Of a stretch of DNA of 45,982 nt, positions 8,585 through 16,011 are shown piece after piece. The notes under the pieces are model-generated. The model saw nothing but the letters and a program-made list of their open reading frames with translations. It made no database searches and was not told the DNA's origin. The stretch's first letter is position 1. The number at the start of each line of letters is the position of its first letter. Source of the DNA: CAXXOK01 sp035353235 (lineage in GTDB: Bacteria; Bacillota; Clostridia; Christensenellales; Aristaeellaceae); NCBI GenBank assembly GCA_035353235.1, contig DAOPZG010000004.1, positions 1-45,982 of the forward strand. Reading direction: 5' to 3'. Position numbers and translations under genes: made by a program.

Positions 8585-8686
8585 AAGTATACAACCCTGC
8601 AAATCTGCGCAGGAATGCTGAATACATAAGCGTTTCCATCAGTCCAACGTTTCATCGGCAGGTTTGTTACAGTCGTTTCACGTTCA

Positions 8687-9970
8687 TTATTCCTGTTCCA
8701 CACGGATAAAGCTTTCCAGCGTGGCAATATCGGCGCTCAACGCTTTCATGGCGCGCTGCATAGCCTTCTCGCTCGCCGTATGGGTAATGACCACCAGCGT
8801 CACCCGCCCGTTCTGGCGTTCGCCCTTCTGCTGGACGGCCGCGATGCTCACATTCTCGTCCGCAAAGCACTTGGCAACCTTGCTGAGCACGCCGGGCTCG
8901 TCCTGAGCAAGCATCCTGATATAGAACGGGCACTGCCAGTCTGTGTTGTTACGCAACGCAACCTTGGGGTTCAGTTCGTTGGCAAACGTGGGGTACAGGT
9001 GCTGGCAGGCGGTCGCGGCACGCTCCAGATCGCTCACGATGGCACTGGCCGTGGGCATATCCCCCGCGCCGCGCCCCAGAAACATCATTTCCTTGCAGGC
9101 ATGTCCATGCAGGTATACGGCGTTGAACGATCCGGATACGTTCGCCAGCGGGTGATCGCTACGGATAAAGGTGGGATGTACGCGCGTTTCCACATCCAAC
9201 CCCTCGCGTTTGGCAATGGCCAAGAGTTTTAACGTATAGCCCAGTTCCTGCCCACAGTGAATATCCTCGGCGCTGATATGCGTGATTCCCTCCGTATACA
9301 CGTCCTCAAAGGGGACGCGTCCATGGAATGCCAGCGACGCCAGAATGCTCAGTTTATAAGCCGCATCCAATCCCTCCACATCCGATGAGGGATCCGGTTC
9401 CGCAAGCCCAAGAAGCTGCGCATCTTTGAGCACCGTTGCATAATCCTCGGCGTTTTTACTCATACGGGAGAGGATGTAGTTCGTAGTGCCGTTTACAATT
9501 CCGTAGATTTTGTCGATCCGGTTGGCCTGCAGGCTTTCCTCCAGCGAATGGATAATGGGGATCGCGCCGCAAACAGCAGCTTCATAGTACAATCCCGCGC
9601 CGTTCGCCTTCGCGGCTTTCTGCAGTTCATGCCAGTGCAGCGCAAACGCAACCTTGTTCGCCGTCACCACTGTCTTACCGGCGTTCAGCGCGCGCATCAG
9701 CAAAGAATATGCCGGCTCTTCGCCACCGAGGAACTCGACCACAATCTGGATTTCCGGGTCGTTAAGCACGTCGTCCGGGCGATCGGTCAGCACGCCATCG
9801 GGGAAAGAGATGTCACGCTTCTTTGTCAGGTCGCGCACCAGAATCTTTTTAATATGGAAGCGCAGACCCGCCCGGTGCTCAATATCCGGGCCAAATCCTT
9901 CCAGCAGACGCCATACGCCGCTCCCCACGTTGCCGCAGCCCAGAAAGCCGATGGTGATCTCCTTGCTCAT
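8687..9970 (-). CDS. hom: Homoserine dehydrogenase
   Basis: This enzyme reduces aspartate semialdehyde to homoserine for threonine and methionine synthesis. The 427-residue protein has an N-terminal Rossmann fold with GFLGCGNVGSGV, a central catalytic domain (NGTTNYILSRM; EPDPSSDVEGLDAAYK) and a C-terminal ACT domain (about residues 350-425, with FYIRMLAQDEPGVLSKV) that typically senses threonine. The start ATG at 9970 is supported by AAAGGAG 8 nt upstream; the frame is open up to 10003 but that extension overlaps coaX. It follows coaX by 16 nt and is probably co-transcribed with it. Confidence 0.96.
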   Translation of the reverse strand: MSKEITIGFLGCGNVGSGVWRLLEGFGPDIEHRAGLRFHIKKILVRDLTKKRDISFPDGVLTDRPDDVLNDPEIQIVVEFLGGEEPAYSLLMRALNAGKTVVTANKVAFALHWHELQKAAKANGAGLYYEAAVCGAIPIIHSLEESLQANRIDKIYGIVNGTTNYILSRMSKNAEDYATVLKDAQLLGLAEPDPSSDVEGLDAAYKLSILASLAFHGRVPFEDVYTEGITHISAEDIHCGQELGYTLKLLAIAKREGLDVETRVHPTFIRSDHPLANVSGSFNAVYLHGHACKEMMFLGRGAGDMPTASAIVSDLERAATACQHLYPTFANELNPKVALRNNTDWQCPFYIRMLAQDEPGVLSKVAKCFADENVSIAAVQQKGERQNGRVTLVVITHTASEKAMQRAMKALSADIATLESFIRVEQE

Positions 9971-9986
9971 GGTCGCAACTCCTTTA

Positions 9987-10754
9987 TCAGTGATTCCGCT
10001 CATACAGGATTCGCAGTCCTTTTAGCGTAAGCAATCCGTCCAGCTTATCAATGCACTTGTCATCCTGTGCCACCAGCACCGCCATGCCTCCGGTCGCCAC
10101 AACGAACGCGTTGGGCGCGTTCAGTTCTGCCCGCATCCGTTTTACCAGATAATCCACCTGCCCGATGTAGCCATAAATCAGACCGGATTGCAGGTTAGTT
10201 ACCGTAGTCTTTCCAATCACGGTCTCCGGCTTGATCAGCTCAAAGCGGGGTAATTTAGAGGTGCGTCCGACCAACGCTTCGCTTGCCAGCTTGATGCCCG
10301 GGCAGATACATCCGCCCAGAAAATTGCCTTTCGCATCCAGCGCGCCGAAAGTTGTCGCCGTGCCGAAATCGATAAAAATGCAGGGCCCTCCATACTGGTC
10401 GTAGGCGGCCACGGCATTGGCAATGCGATCGCTTCCAAGCTCTCTTGGGTTTTCGTATTTCAAATTGATCCCGGTCTTAATCCCCGGTTCCACCATCATG
10501 GGGGTAACTCCAAAATAGTTTTTGCACATGTGCTCCAGCGTAAAGTTAATCGTCGGTACAACGCTGGAAATCGCCACGCCGGAAACATCCCGCATGTCCA
10601 CGCCCTCATGCGCAAAAAGGTTGGCCAGCAGAATTCCGTATTCGTCGGACGTATAGGTTTTACTGGTGGAAACCCGCCAGTATTTAACCATCTCTGTCTC
10701 TTCAAACAGGGCAGTTTTGATGTTGGTGTTTCCCACGTCCATGGTGAAGATCAT
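9987..10754 (-). CDS. coaX: Type III pantothenate kinase CoaX
   Basis: This enzyme phosphorylates pantothenate, the first step in coenzyme A synthesis; type III enzymes resist feedback by CoA. The 255-residue protein shows the ASKHA-fold phosphate motif DVGNTNIKTALFE at the N-terminus, GSDRIANAVAAYD and FIDFGTATTFGAL, all typical of CoaX. The start ATG at 10754 follows GGAGAG. It sits 41 nt after the ECF transporter S component gene, which suggests that the transporter supplies its substrate, and 16 nt before hom. Confidence 0.96.
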   Translation of the reverse strand: MIFTMDVGNTNIKTALFEETEMVKYWRVSTSKTYTSDEYGILLANLFAHEGVDMRDVSGVAISSVVPTINFTLEHMCKNYFGVTPMMVEPGIKTGINLKYENPRELGSDRIANAVAAYDQYGGPCIFIDFGTATTFGALDAKGNFLGGCICPGIKLASEALVGRTSKLPRFELIKPETVIGKTTVTNLQSGLIYGYIGQVDYLVKRMRAELNAPNAFVVATGGMAVLVAQDDKCIDKLDGLLTLKGLRILYERNH

Positions 10755-10795
10755 GGCCTACTCTCCTTCATGTTACGGCTCCGGTCGGTTGCGAT

Positions 10796-11524
10796 TCAGG
10801 CTTTGGGTACTTCTCGGGCCGAATCGTCCGTCGCTTTCTTTCTGTCCGGTGCGCGGCCGATTCCGCTGCGATGGTTGACCGCATCCACGGCGATCTTCAC
10901 CATCGGCACCAGCACCGCGGCTACCGCCGCTTCCGCCAGCCCGTTTGGTAATCCCACGACCGCCACCAGCCACGCGCCCGCGTTGTTCAGGTAGGTCGCG
11001 CCTGTATTACCGCCGGATATCAGGTTGTTGACCAGCACTGTTAAATCTCCGCCGTACAGAATCACGATCATACCCAGACAAAGCACGGTATTGGTGACTG
11101 CCCCGACCGCCGAAGCGATTCCCGCGCCCAACTTATCGGCGATACCCTTGCTTTTCACCACACGCTTCCATAAGGTATACGTGCCCCAGGCCGTCAGCGG
11201 AATGATCATCCGGGGTACGACGCTGACCAGCGGATCGCGGAAGAACAGGGTAAGCCCCACCATACCGCTGCCCCAGGCGCGGATCAGGCTGCAAAGGCCA
11301 AAAACCAGGCCCACTCCCACGCCGACCAGCGGACCTTCCACCAGTGCGGCAAGAATAACCGGCAGGTGCACCAGCGTAACAGCCGGAAGCGGCGGGGGTA
11401 GCGTAATCATCCCTATCGGGGTAAAGGCAAGTAACGCGGTGATCGCGGCAAACATTGCCGTAACCACCATCCGTCGGATGGCAAGGGTGGATTTTCCGCG
11501 ATGGGAACCCGTTTTCGATTTCAT
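10796..11524 (-). CDS. ECF transporter S component, probably for pantothenate
   Basis: This is a substrate-binding membrane subunit of an energy-coupling-factor vitamin transporter. The 242-residue protein has about six hydrophobic segments, begins with a basic stretch and then RRMVVTAMFAAITALLAF, and carries the S-component-like loop ALVEGPLVGVGVGLVFGL. No A, A' or T subunits are nearby, so it probably uses a shared ECF module elsewhere. The link to pantothenate is inferred from co-transcription with coaX and resemblance to PanT; the substrate cannot be read from the sequence. The ATG start follows CGGAGGAAAAA. It has a promoter and a structured leader of about 120 nt. Confidence 0.85.
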   Translation of the reverse strand: MKSKTGSHRGKSTLAIRRMVVTAMFAAITALLAFTPIGMITLPPPLPAVTLVHLPVILAALVEGPLVGVGVGLVFGLCSLIRAWGSGMVGLTLFFRDPLVSVVPRMIIPLTAWGTYTLWKRVVKSKGIADKLGAGIASAVGAVTNTVLCLGMIVILYGGDLTVLVNNLISGGNTGATYLNNAGAWLVAVVGLPNGLAEAAVAAVLVPMVKIAVDAVNHRSGIGRAPDRKKATDDSAREVPKA

Positions 11525-11601
11525 AGATTTTTCCTCCGTTCGAGTTCTTCATAAGATACCCGACGATCTGGCCGACCCGTGCGGCTGAATAAAGGTGCGC
11601 G

Positions 11602-11643
11602 GGAGCCTTTCGCGTCCGACCCCGAAGGTATCGGCGCGGCTCC
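11602..11643 (-). promoter_or_regulatory. Long hairpin in the 5' leader of the ECF-coaX-hom mRNA
   Basis: In the minus-strand transcript three short helices stack: GGAGC with GCTCC, CGCG with CGCG, and CCGA with TCGG. There are small bulges and an 11-nt loop that contains CTTCGGGG. It begins only a few nucleotides after the predicted transcription start. No T-run follows, so it is not a simple terminator. I do not recognise a known riboswitch class; it may be a regulatory fold or only a stabilising hairpin. Confidence 0.4.
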
Positions 11644-11652
11644 TGAAAACTT

Positions 11653-11681
11653 ATTATAACGTCTGAGCGGAGAATTGTAAA
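11653..11681 (-). promoter_or_regulatory. Sigma-A type promoter for ECF-coaX-hom
   Basis: On the minus strand TTTACA (11681-11676), a 17-nt spacer and TATAAT (11658-11653) lie about 130 nt upstream of the ECF gene start, leaving a leader of about 120 nt. Confidence 0.82.
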
Positions 11682-11775
11682 CCGCGCTACTCTGCGCGTG
11701 TCTGTCCGAAAGGCTCATTTCCGGTAATGCGGCGTGAAAAGCACGAAAAAGAAACAGATTTACTGCCTGCCGAGT

Positions 11776-11834
11776 CTAAAAACACCGCGCCTGTCCGTCC
11801 GGATTCTTCCATCCGGTCAGAAAGAGCGCGGTGT
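11776..11834 (-). terminator. Terminator after the zinc ribbon gene
   Basis: On the minus strand a 9-bp stem ACACCGCGC (11834-11826 with 11790-11782) encloses a second hairpin (CCGGAT with ATCCGG) and runs directly into TTTTTAG. It ends the peptidase-efp-zinc ribbon unit. Confidence 0.82.
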
Positions 11835-11874
11835 GTAAAGCTACAGGCAATCTGCCCCGCATGACTGCTGGGCG

Positions 11875-12336
11875 TCAGGGATTGTCGCCCTCCGGGGGTT
11901 CCCCGTCGGACGGTTCCACTTCGATGTTGTCCGGAAAGAAGGGCTGGTGGCAGTTAGGGCATAGCGGGCTTTCATCAAAGTCAATGTCCGCGGCCTTGAT
12001 CTGCATTGTTTTGCCGCAGTGAGGGCAATCGAAGGAAAGTTCTTCGTTCTCGTCGAACTCCTCGGTTTCCTCGTCGTCCTCCCCGTCGTCGTCTTCGTCG
12101 AAGTCTTCCTCTTCGCCGAAAAGCGCGTCCTCAATGTCGCCCAGATCGCCGTCGATGGACTCAACGTATTCGTCAAGCTCGTCCACGTCGTCTTCAACAT
12201 CCTTGATCTTCTGCGCCATCTCGTCCATCACGGCGAGCATTTCCAGCATCAGGCGATTCTCGTTCTTCTCCTTGTCCAGGTTCAATCCCTCGGCAAGGCC
12301 GCGCAGGTATGCGGTACGATCCGTAATACTGCTCAT
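11875..12336 (-). CDS. CD1247-type acidic zinc ribbon protein
   Basis: This 153-residue protein is of unknown function. Its N-terminus, with TAYLRGLAEGLNLD and a following heptad-like helical region (about residues 20-75), matches the domain named after Clostridioides CD1247, found in many Clostridia. A very acidic linker (about residues 70-105, nearly all Asp and Glu) leads to a zinc ribbon of two CxxC pairs, CPHCGKTM and CPNCHQPF. The ATG at 12336 is chosen because AAAGGAAAA precedes it and the family begins here. The gene follows efp by 87 nt and ends with a terminator, so it is probably in the efp unit. A role in translation is only suggested by that neighbourhood. Confidence 0.82.
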   Translation of the reverse strand: MSSITDRTAYLRGLAEGLNLDKEKNENRLMLEMLAVMDEMAQKIKDVEDDVDELDEYVESIDGDLGDIEDALFGEEEDFDEDDDGEDDEETEEFDENEELSFDCPHCGKTMQIKAADIDFDESPLCPNCHQPFFPDNIEVEPSDGEPPEGDNP

Positions 12337-12396
12337 ATGTTTTCCTTTCCCCCACCGTAACACAGCAGGGCCGTCGTCGCGGATGGATCGGGTGCA

Positions 12397-12413
12397 GGCA
12401 CAGCGTCTGTGCC
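12397..12413. repeat. Short hairpin between efp and the zinc ribbon gene
   Basis: A perfect 7-bp inverted repeat (GGCACAG, 3-nt loop, CTGTGCC) lies 10 nt beyond the efp stop. It has no T-run on either strand, so it is more likely an mRNA-stabilising or processing hairpin than a terminator. It may also be incidental. Confidence 0.4.
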
Positions 12414-12423
12414 GGTTGATTGT

Positions 12424-12981
12424 TCAGCAGCGCTCCATATATTCGCCCACGCGGGTATCGATACGGATACGGTCGCCGGTGTTGATAAACAGCGGCACCT
12501 GCAGAGTATAGCCGGTTTCCACGGTCGCGGGTTTATAAGTGTTGCTGGCGGTATCCCCTTTAAAGCCCGGCTCAGTGTTGGTTACTTCCAGCTCCACAAA
12601 GTTGGGTGCAGTCACGTTGAAAGCCGAACCCTTGAAGAACTTCACCGTTACATTGGTGCCTTCCTTCACATAAGGGATCGCGTCCTCCACGCTTTCCTGG
12701 TTCAGGGGGATCTGCTCGTACGTGTCCAAATCCATAAAGTAATACAGTCCGCCGTCGGCGTACACATACTGCATTTCTTTGGTTTCGACCACAGCGCGGG
12801 GCATTTTGTCCGTGGGGTTGAAGGTACGCTCCACCACCGCGCCGGTCATGATGTTTTTAATTTTTGTGCGTACGAACGCCGCGCCCTTGCCGGGTTTTAC
12901 ATGCTGAAAATCCACAATGTTCCAAACGCCGCCATCCCATTCGATGGTAACGCCCTTCCTGAACTCGCCTGCAGTAATCAT
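12424..12981 (-). CDS. efp: Translation elongation factor P
   Basis: EF-P binds ribosomes stalled at polyproline motifs and promotes peptide bond formation. The 185-residue protein has the three-barrel layout: a KOW-like N-terminal domain with the tip loop VKPGKGAAF (modified lysine expected at K32), a central OB domain and a C-terminal OB domain ending GDRIRIDTRVGEYMERC. A lysine rather than arginine at the tip means rhamnosylation is not expected; no modifying enzyme is seen in the window. The start ATG at 12981 follows AACGGAGGAGC. It lies 30 nt after the Xaa-Pro peptidase gene, a common pairing in Firmicutes. Confidence 0.97.
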   Translation of the reverse strand: MITAGEFRKGVTIEWDGGVWNIVDFQHVKPGKGAAFVRTKIKNIMTGAVVERTFNPTDKMPRAVVETKEMQYVYADGGLYYFMDLDTYEQIPLNQESVEDAIPYVKEGTNVTVKFFKGSAFNVTAPNFVELEVTNTEPGFKGDTASNTYKPATVETGYTLQVPLFINTGDRIRIDTRVGEYMERC

Positions 12982-13011
12982 TGGTTTGCTCCTCCGTTCC
13001 TATTATCCGTA

Positions 13012-14079
13012 TTACAGTATAATCAATTCCTTGGTCGGCAGGGTCAGCGCGCGGCAGCCGTTTTTCAGTACCGTGACGGTATTTTCAATGCGCACGCCGC
13101 CGATTCCCGGCAGATATACGCCCGGCTCCACGGTCATCAGCATGTTTTCCACAAGCTTACCCTGAGCGGTCGGGCTCAGGCGCGGGCTTTCGTGGATCTC
13201 TATACCAAGGCTGTGGCCCAGTCCGTGGCCGAAACGGCCCGCATATCCCTGCGCGTCAATGTAGTCGCGGGCCATCGCGTCAATCGCGTGGCAATCACCG
13301 CCCGCGCAAACCGCTTCCTCCGCCATCTTCTGGGCGGTCAGCACCGTCTGATACACGCGCTTCATTTCGTCGCTCGGCTGTCCAAGTGCTACGGTGCGTG
13401 TCATATCGGCGCAGTAACCGCCGACTTTGGCGCCGAAGTCCATGGTGATCATGTCGCCATTGCGGATCGGGCGATCACCCGGCACCGCGTGCGGCAGCGA
13501 ACCGTTCGCGCCTGCCGCGACAATGGTGGTAAACGCTGCGGCATCAGCGCCGTGAAAGAGCATATCGAACTCCAGCTTTACCGCCAGTTCCTTTTCCGTG
13601 ATCCCCTCGTGGATTTCCGTAAGGATCCGTTCAAAGGATTCCCCGGTGATTTTGCAGGCTTTTTCGATCAGGGTGATTTCTCCGGCATCCTTGATCTGCC
13701 GCAGAAGCTCGATCTCATCGTTCATCGGCTTCCATTCCGCGGAGGGGAGCGCTTCCCGCGCCTGGCGGAATGTGCGTACGGTCAGTCCGTCCTCTTCATA
13801 ATAAAGCGTGTTTACGCCCCAGCGCCCACAAAGCGTCGCGGCGATGTTTTCATGCGTCTTTCCCTTTTCAACGCTCAGGATTTCAAACCCGCCGCACTGC
13901 CGCTGCGCCTGCTCCACATAACGGAAATCGGTAACGATCGCCCCGTTTTTAGTACCGATCAGCGCCAGACCTTCACCGGTAAACCCGGTCAGGTAGAAAA
14001 TGTTGGCGGGCCTGTAGACGATCACCGCTTCGTTGTCTCTCAACCCTATTGCGGCTGCCAGCCGCTGTGCACGCGTCAT
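13012..14079 (-). CDS. M24 family Xaa-Pro aminopeptidase/dipeptidase
   Basis: This cytoplasmic metallopeptidase removes N-terminal residues ahead of proline. It has an N-terminal creatinase-like domain (about residues 1-125) and a C-terminal pita-bread domain with the five metal ligands: TMDFGAKVGGYCADMTRTV (two Asp), GHGLGHSLGIEIHE (His), TVEPGVYL (Glu) and GVRIENT (Glu). I chose the ATG at 14079 (355 residues); an in-frame GTG at 14091 lies only 2 nt after AAAGGAAC and so is poorly spaced, while the ATG is about 14 nt away. The true start is therefore uncertain by four codons. It precedes efp, whose product also deals with proline-rich sequences. Confidence 0.93.
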   Translation of the reverse strand: MTRAQRLAAAIGLRDNEAVIVYRPANIFYLTGFTGEGLALIGTKNGAIVTDFRYVEQAQRQCGGFEILSVEKGKTHENIAATLCGRWGVNTLYYEEDGLTVRTFRQAREALPSAEWKPMNDEIELLRQIKDAGEITLIEKACKITGESFERILTEIHEGITEKELAVKLEFDMLFHGADAAAFTTIVAAGANGSLPHAVPGDRPIRNGDMITMDFGAKVGGYCADMTRTVALGQPSDEMKRVYQTVLTAQKMAEEAVCAGGDCHAIDAMARDYIDAQGYAGRFGHGLGHSLGIEIHESPRLSPTAQGKLVENMLMTVEPGVYLPGIGGVRIENTVTVLKNGCRALTLPTKELIIL

Positions 14080-14120
14080 AGCTCTGTTCACGTTCCTTTC
14101 GCAGCCTTACCATGAACGGC

Positions 14121-14183
14121 GCCGGCTCTTCCGGCGAATAAAGCCGCAATTTGTATTGTATCATAAACCCCATGCGTGCGTCA
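14121..14183 (-). promoter_or_regulatory. Possible promoter and leader hairpin for the peptidase-efp unit
   Basis: On the minus strand a weak -35 TGACGC (14183-14178), a 17-nt spacer and TACAAT (14160-14155) could form a promoter; an overlapping TATGAT (14165-14160) is an alternative -10. A small hairpin (GCCGG, AAGAG loop, CCGGC; 14135-14121) follows in the leader. The -35 match is poor, so this is tentative. Confidence 0.35.
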
Positions 14184-14218
14184 CGCTTTTTTTGTATGCA
14201 GCGCTTATTTCGCGCGAT

Positions 14219-14836
14219 TCAGTAGCCCAGCGTTTCCTCAACGAACAACACCGTCATTTTTCGCCCTCTGGGCACCCGGTCCAGCGACACCGTGGCACGG
14301 CACATGCATGCCTCACCGCAGTCGTCGGGCTTGCACAGACCCGTAAGCGCACAGGGTGTTTGCAGGCCAAGCCTGCGCGCATTCTGCGGGCAGGCGGTCT
14401 GTTTGATGCGTGCCACGGCTGTGTTGATGCCGCCGTCCACCCATTTGGAATGGCTGATCACAAAATAGACCATGCGGGGTCCGTCCAGAATCGCGCCGAC
14501 GCGGTTGCAGTTGCCGTCGATAAACACAAGGCTTCCGTTGCGGGTAACCGCGTTTGCGGAGGACAGATAAACATCCGCCTTTCGGCTGCATTCAAAAATG
14601 TGCGGTACTTCCGCTTTATCGGCTCCCCAGGAGGTGTATACGCTGCAACCGTTGTTTTTTAGTGCCGGCAGTACGTCAATATCGCGAACGGTTACAGAGC
14701 CGCCCACTCCCACACTGCTTCCTGCCGCGATGTGGCTGAGCAGGTATTCCTTCGCCTCCGCCGCCGTTTCCAGCGGGATCACTTCAAACCCATGCCTGCG
14801 CATTGCTTCCACCGTTGCCTGCAATTGCTGTTCCAT
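14219..14836 (-). CDS. LUD domain protein
   Basis: This 205-residue protein has the LUD (DUF162) fold of the lactate-utilisation LutC/LutB group. It has no iron-sulfur domain and none of the lutA or lutB partners nearby, so a lactate role should not be assumed. Motifs seen are SVGVGGSVTVRDIDVLPAL near residue 45, SANAVTRNGSLVFIDG, and the C-terminal segment with six cysteines including CKPDDCGEACMC. Stand-alone LUD proteins of this type are common in Clostridia and uncharacterised. The ATG start follows AGGAGGATA. It begins 12 nt after the CapA-like gene and is probably co-transcribed with it. Confidence 0.88.
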   Translation of the reverse strand: MEQQLQATVEAMRRHGFEVIPLETAAEAKEYLLSHIAAGSSVGVGGSVTVRDIDVLPALKNNGCSVYTSWGADKAEVPHIFECSRKADVYLSSANAVTRNGSLVFIDGNCNRVGAILDGPRMVYFVISHSKWVDGGINTAVARIKQTACPQNARRLGLQTPCALTGLCKPDDCGEACMCRATVSLDRVPRGRKMTVLFVEETLGY

Positions 14837-14848
14837 TCGTATATCCTC

Positions 14849-15928
14849 CTATTGCCAGTTCGCGGTCGGCTGTACCGCACCCTGTCCGTCCACCATCGGG
14901 TTCAGGGGAAACGCCGAAGTTTTCTGCATCTTATCCAACACCCGCTTTGCGTCCTCTCCGGAAAGCAGCACGGGCTGATAGTCGTTTCGGCCCCGCGTAC
15001 CGCTTACGCGAATCGGCCACAGCACTATGGTCTCGCTTGCCAGCGTTCCATTCCGGAAACGCAATGTCGCCCGCAACACACAGGCATCGTAATCGTCCGG
15101 GTCGCTGTTGCCGCCAAAAACGCAATTGCCAAGGCTGAAAGCTACGTACGTTTTCCCGTACAGCGCAATTCCCTGCGCCACGTGCGGATGATGCCCCACC
15201 ACCAGCGCGGCTCCGTTGTCCGACAGAAATTCCGCCGTCCGCTGCTGGTTCGGGGTCAGGGTGTCGGCATATTCCTCACCCGTGTGCATGTTGTGCACAA
15301 TCGCCGCGCACCCAAGCGCTTTCAGCGCTTGCGCCTGCTTGAGATACGTATCCCGGTTCAGTTGCAAACCGCTTGCGGTAAACCCGATGCGCACGCCGTC
15401 CTTTTCCAGAATGGTCACGTTCTGTTCGTCGCAGTAGGCAATTGCCTTTGCGGTCAGCGCCGAAACCGTATCCCGTTTGCCTCTTTCGCCATAATCCAGC
15501 GCATGATTATTCGCCAGCGTCACGCATTCCACGTTTCCCTGCGTCAGAATCTCCGCAAACTCCGGTTTCCCGATAAAGTTGAATTTTTTCCGCACTTTAT
15601 CGGACCGTTCATCGCTCAAAACCCCTTCCAGGTTGACCATGGTCAGGTCGTCCGAGTCGAACAAACCCTGAAGGTTTGCGAAAGGATAGGCGTAACCGTT
15701 CTTCTCCATCACACCGGCGAATCGTTTGCCGCCCGCGCGTTCTCCGCCCAGCGTACAATCCCCCGCGAACGTCAGGACTACGTCGGTTTCCCCTTCCGCT
15801 ACCGTATGGGCGGTATCGTTGAGCGCCGCCGGCGGTTGGGTATACGGAAAGGTGTAAATCTTCGTTTCCGCAATCGCCGGAGCGCCCAGAAGCACCGCTG
15901 CCACCAATACCGCCAGTGCGCGCCTCAT
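14849..15928 (-). CDS. CapA family metallophosphatase-like protein, exported
   Basis: This 359-residue protein has a signal peptide (basic start, hydrophobic core, cleavage probably after APAIA near residue 20). The rest is a CapA/PgsA-type calcineurin-like domain: FAGDCTLGG, VNLEGVLS, LANNHALDYGERG, HMHTGEEY, VVGHHPHV and FSLGNCVFGG supply the expected metal ligands. Family members act in poly-gamma-glutamate capsule synthesis, but no pgsB or pgsC gene is near, so the substrate is unknown. The ATG start follows CGGAGGCGAAACC. It is expressed from a promoter at 15970-15998, apparently together with the LUD gene. Confidence 0.9.
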   Translation of the reverse strand: MRRALAVLVAAVLLGAPAIAETKIYTFPYTQPPAALNDTAHTVAEGETDVVLTFAGDCTLGGERAGGKRFAGVMEKNGYAYPFANLQGLFDSDDLTMVNLEGVLSDERSDKVRKKFNFIGKPEFAEILTQGNVECVTLANNHALDYGERGKRDTVSALTAKAIAYCDEQNVTILEKDGVRIGFTASGLQLNRDTYLKQAQALKALGCAAIVHNMHTGEEYADTLTPNQQRTAEFLSDNGAALVVGHHPHVAQGIALYGKTYVAFSLGNCVFGGNSDPDDYDACVLRATLRFRNGTLASETIVLWPIRVSGTRGRNDYQPVLLSGEDAKRVLDKMQKTSAFPLNPMVDGQGAVQPTANWQ

Positions 15929-15969
15929 GGTTTCGCCTCCGTGAAAAAGCTGTGGTTGCGTACGGTTTC

Positions 15970-15998
15970 AGTATAGCACAGTCCCCCCGGAGCGTAAA
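15970..15998 (-). promoter_or_regulatory. Sigma-A type promoter for the capA-like and LUD genes
   Basis: On the minus strand TTTACG (15998-15993), a 17-nt spacer and TATACT (15975-15970) lie 41 nt upstream of the capA-like start. Confidence 0.72.
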
Positions 15999-16011
15999 GG
16001 AAAAGCGGGGG

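Larger units (their letters stand above)
11525..11874. other. 350-nt intergenic region between the ECF gene and the zinc ribbon gene
   Basis: No gene is seen here. On the minus strand it holds, in order, the terminator of the zinc ribbon gene (11776-11834), a stretch of about 95 nt with no recognised element, the promoter at 11653-11681, and the hairpin-containing leader of the ECF-coaX-hom unit (11525-11646). Confidence 0.7.

Noticed and set aside
8590..8640. An imperfect CCTGC/GCAGG hairpin between hom and plsY, considered as the hom terminator
   Set aside because: The stem is 5 bp with an 8-nt loop and no adjacent T-run on the minus strand.
12409..14115. A long plus-strand open frame of 568 codons over efp and the peptidase gene
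   Set aside because: It is antisense to two clear genes, has no family motif and reflects the high GC content.
14174..14193. GCGTG-CGT-CACGC followed by seven T's, a terminator-like sequence on the plus strand
   Set aside because: The stem is only 5 bp with a 3-nt loop, and no plus-strand gene precedes it; it lies between two minus-strand genes, so I do not call it a terminator.
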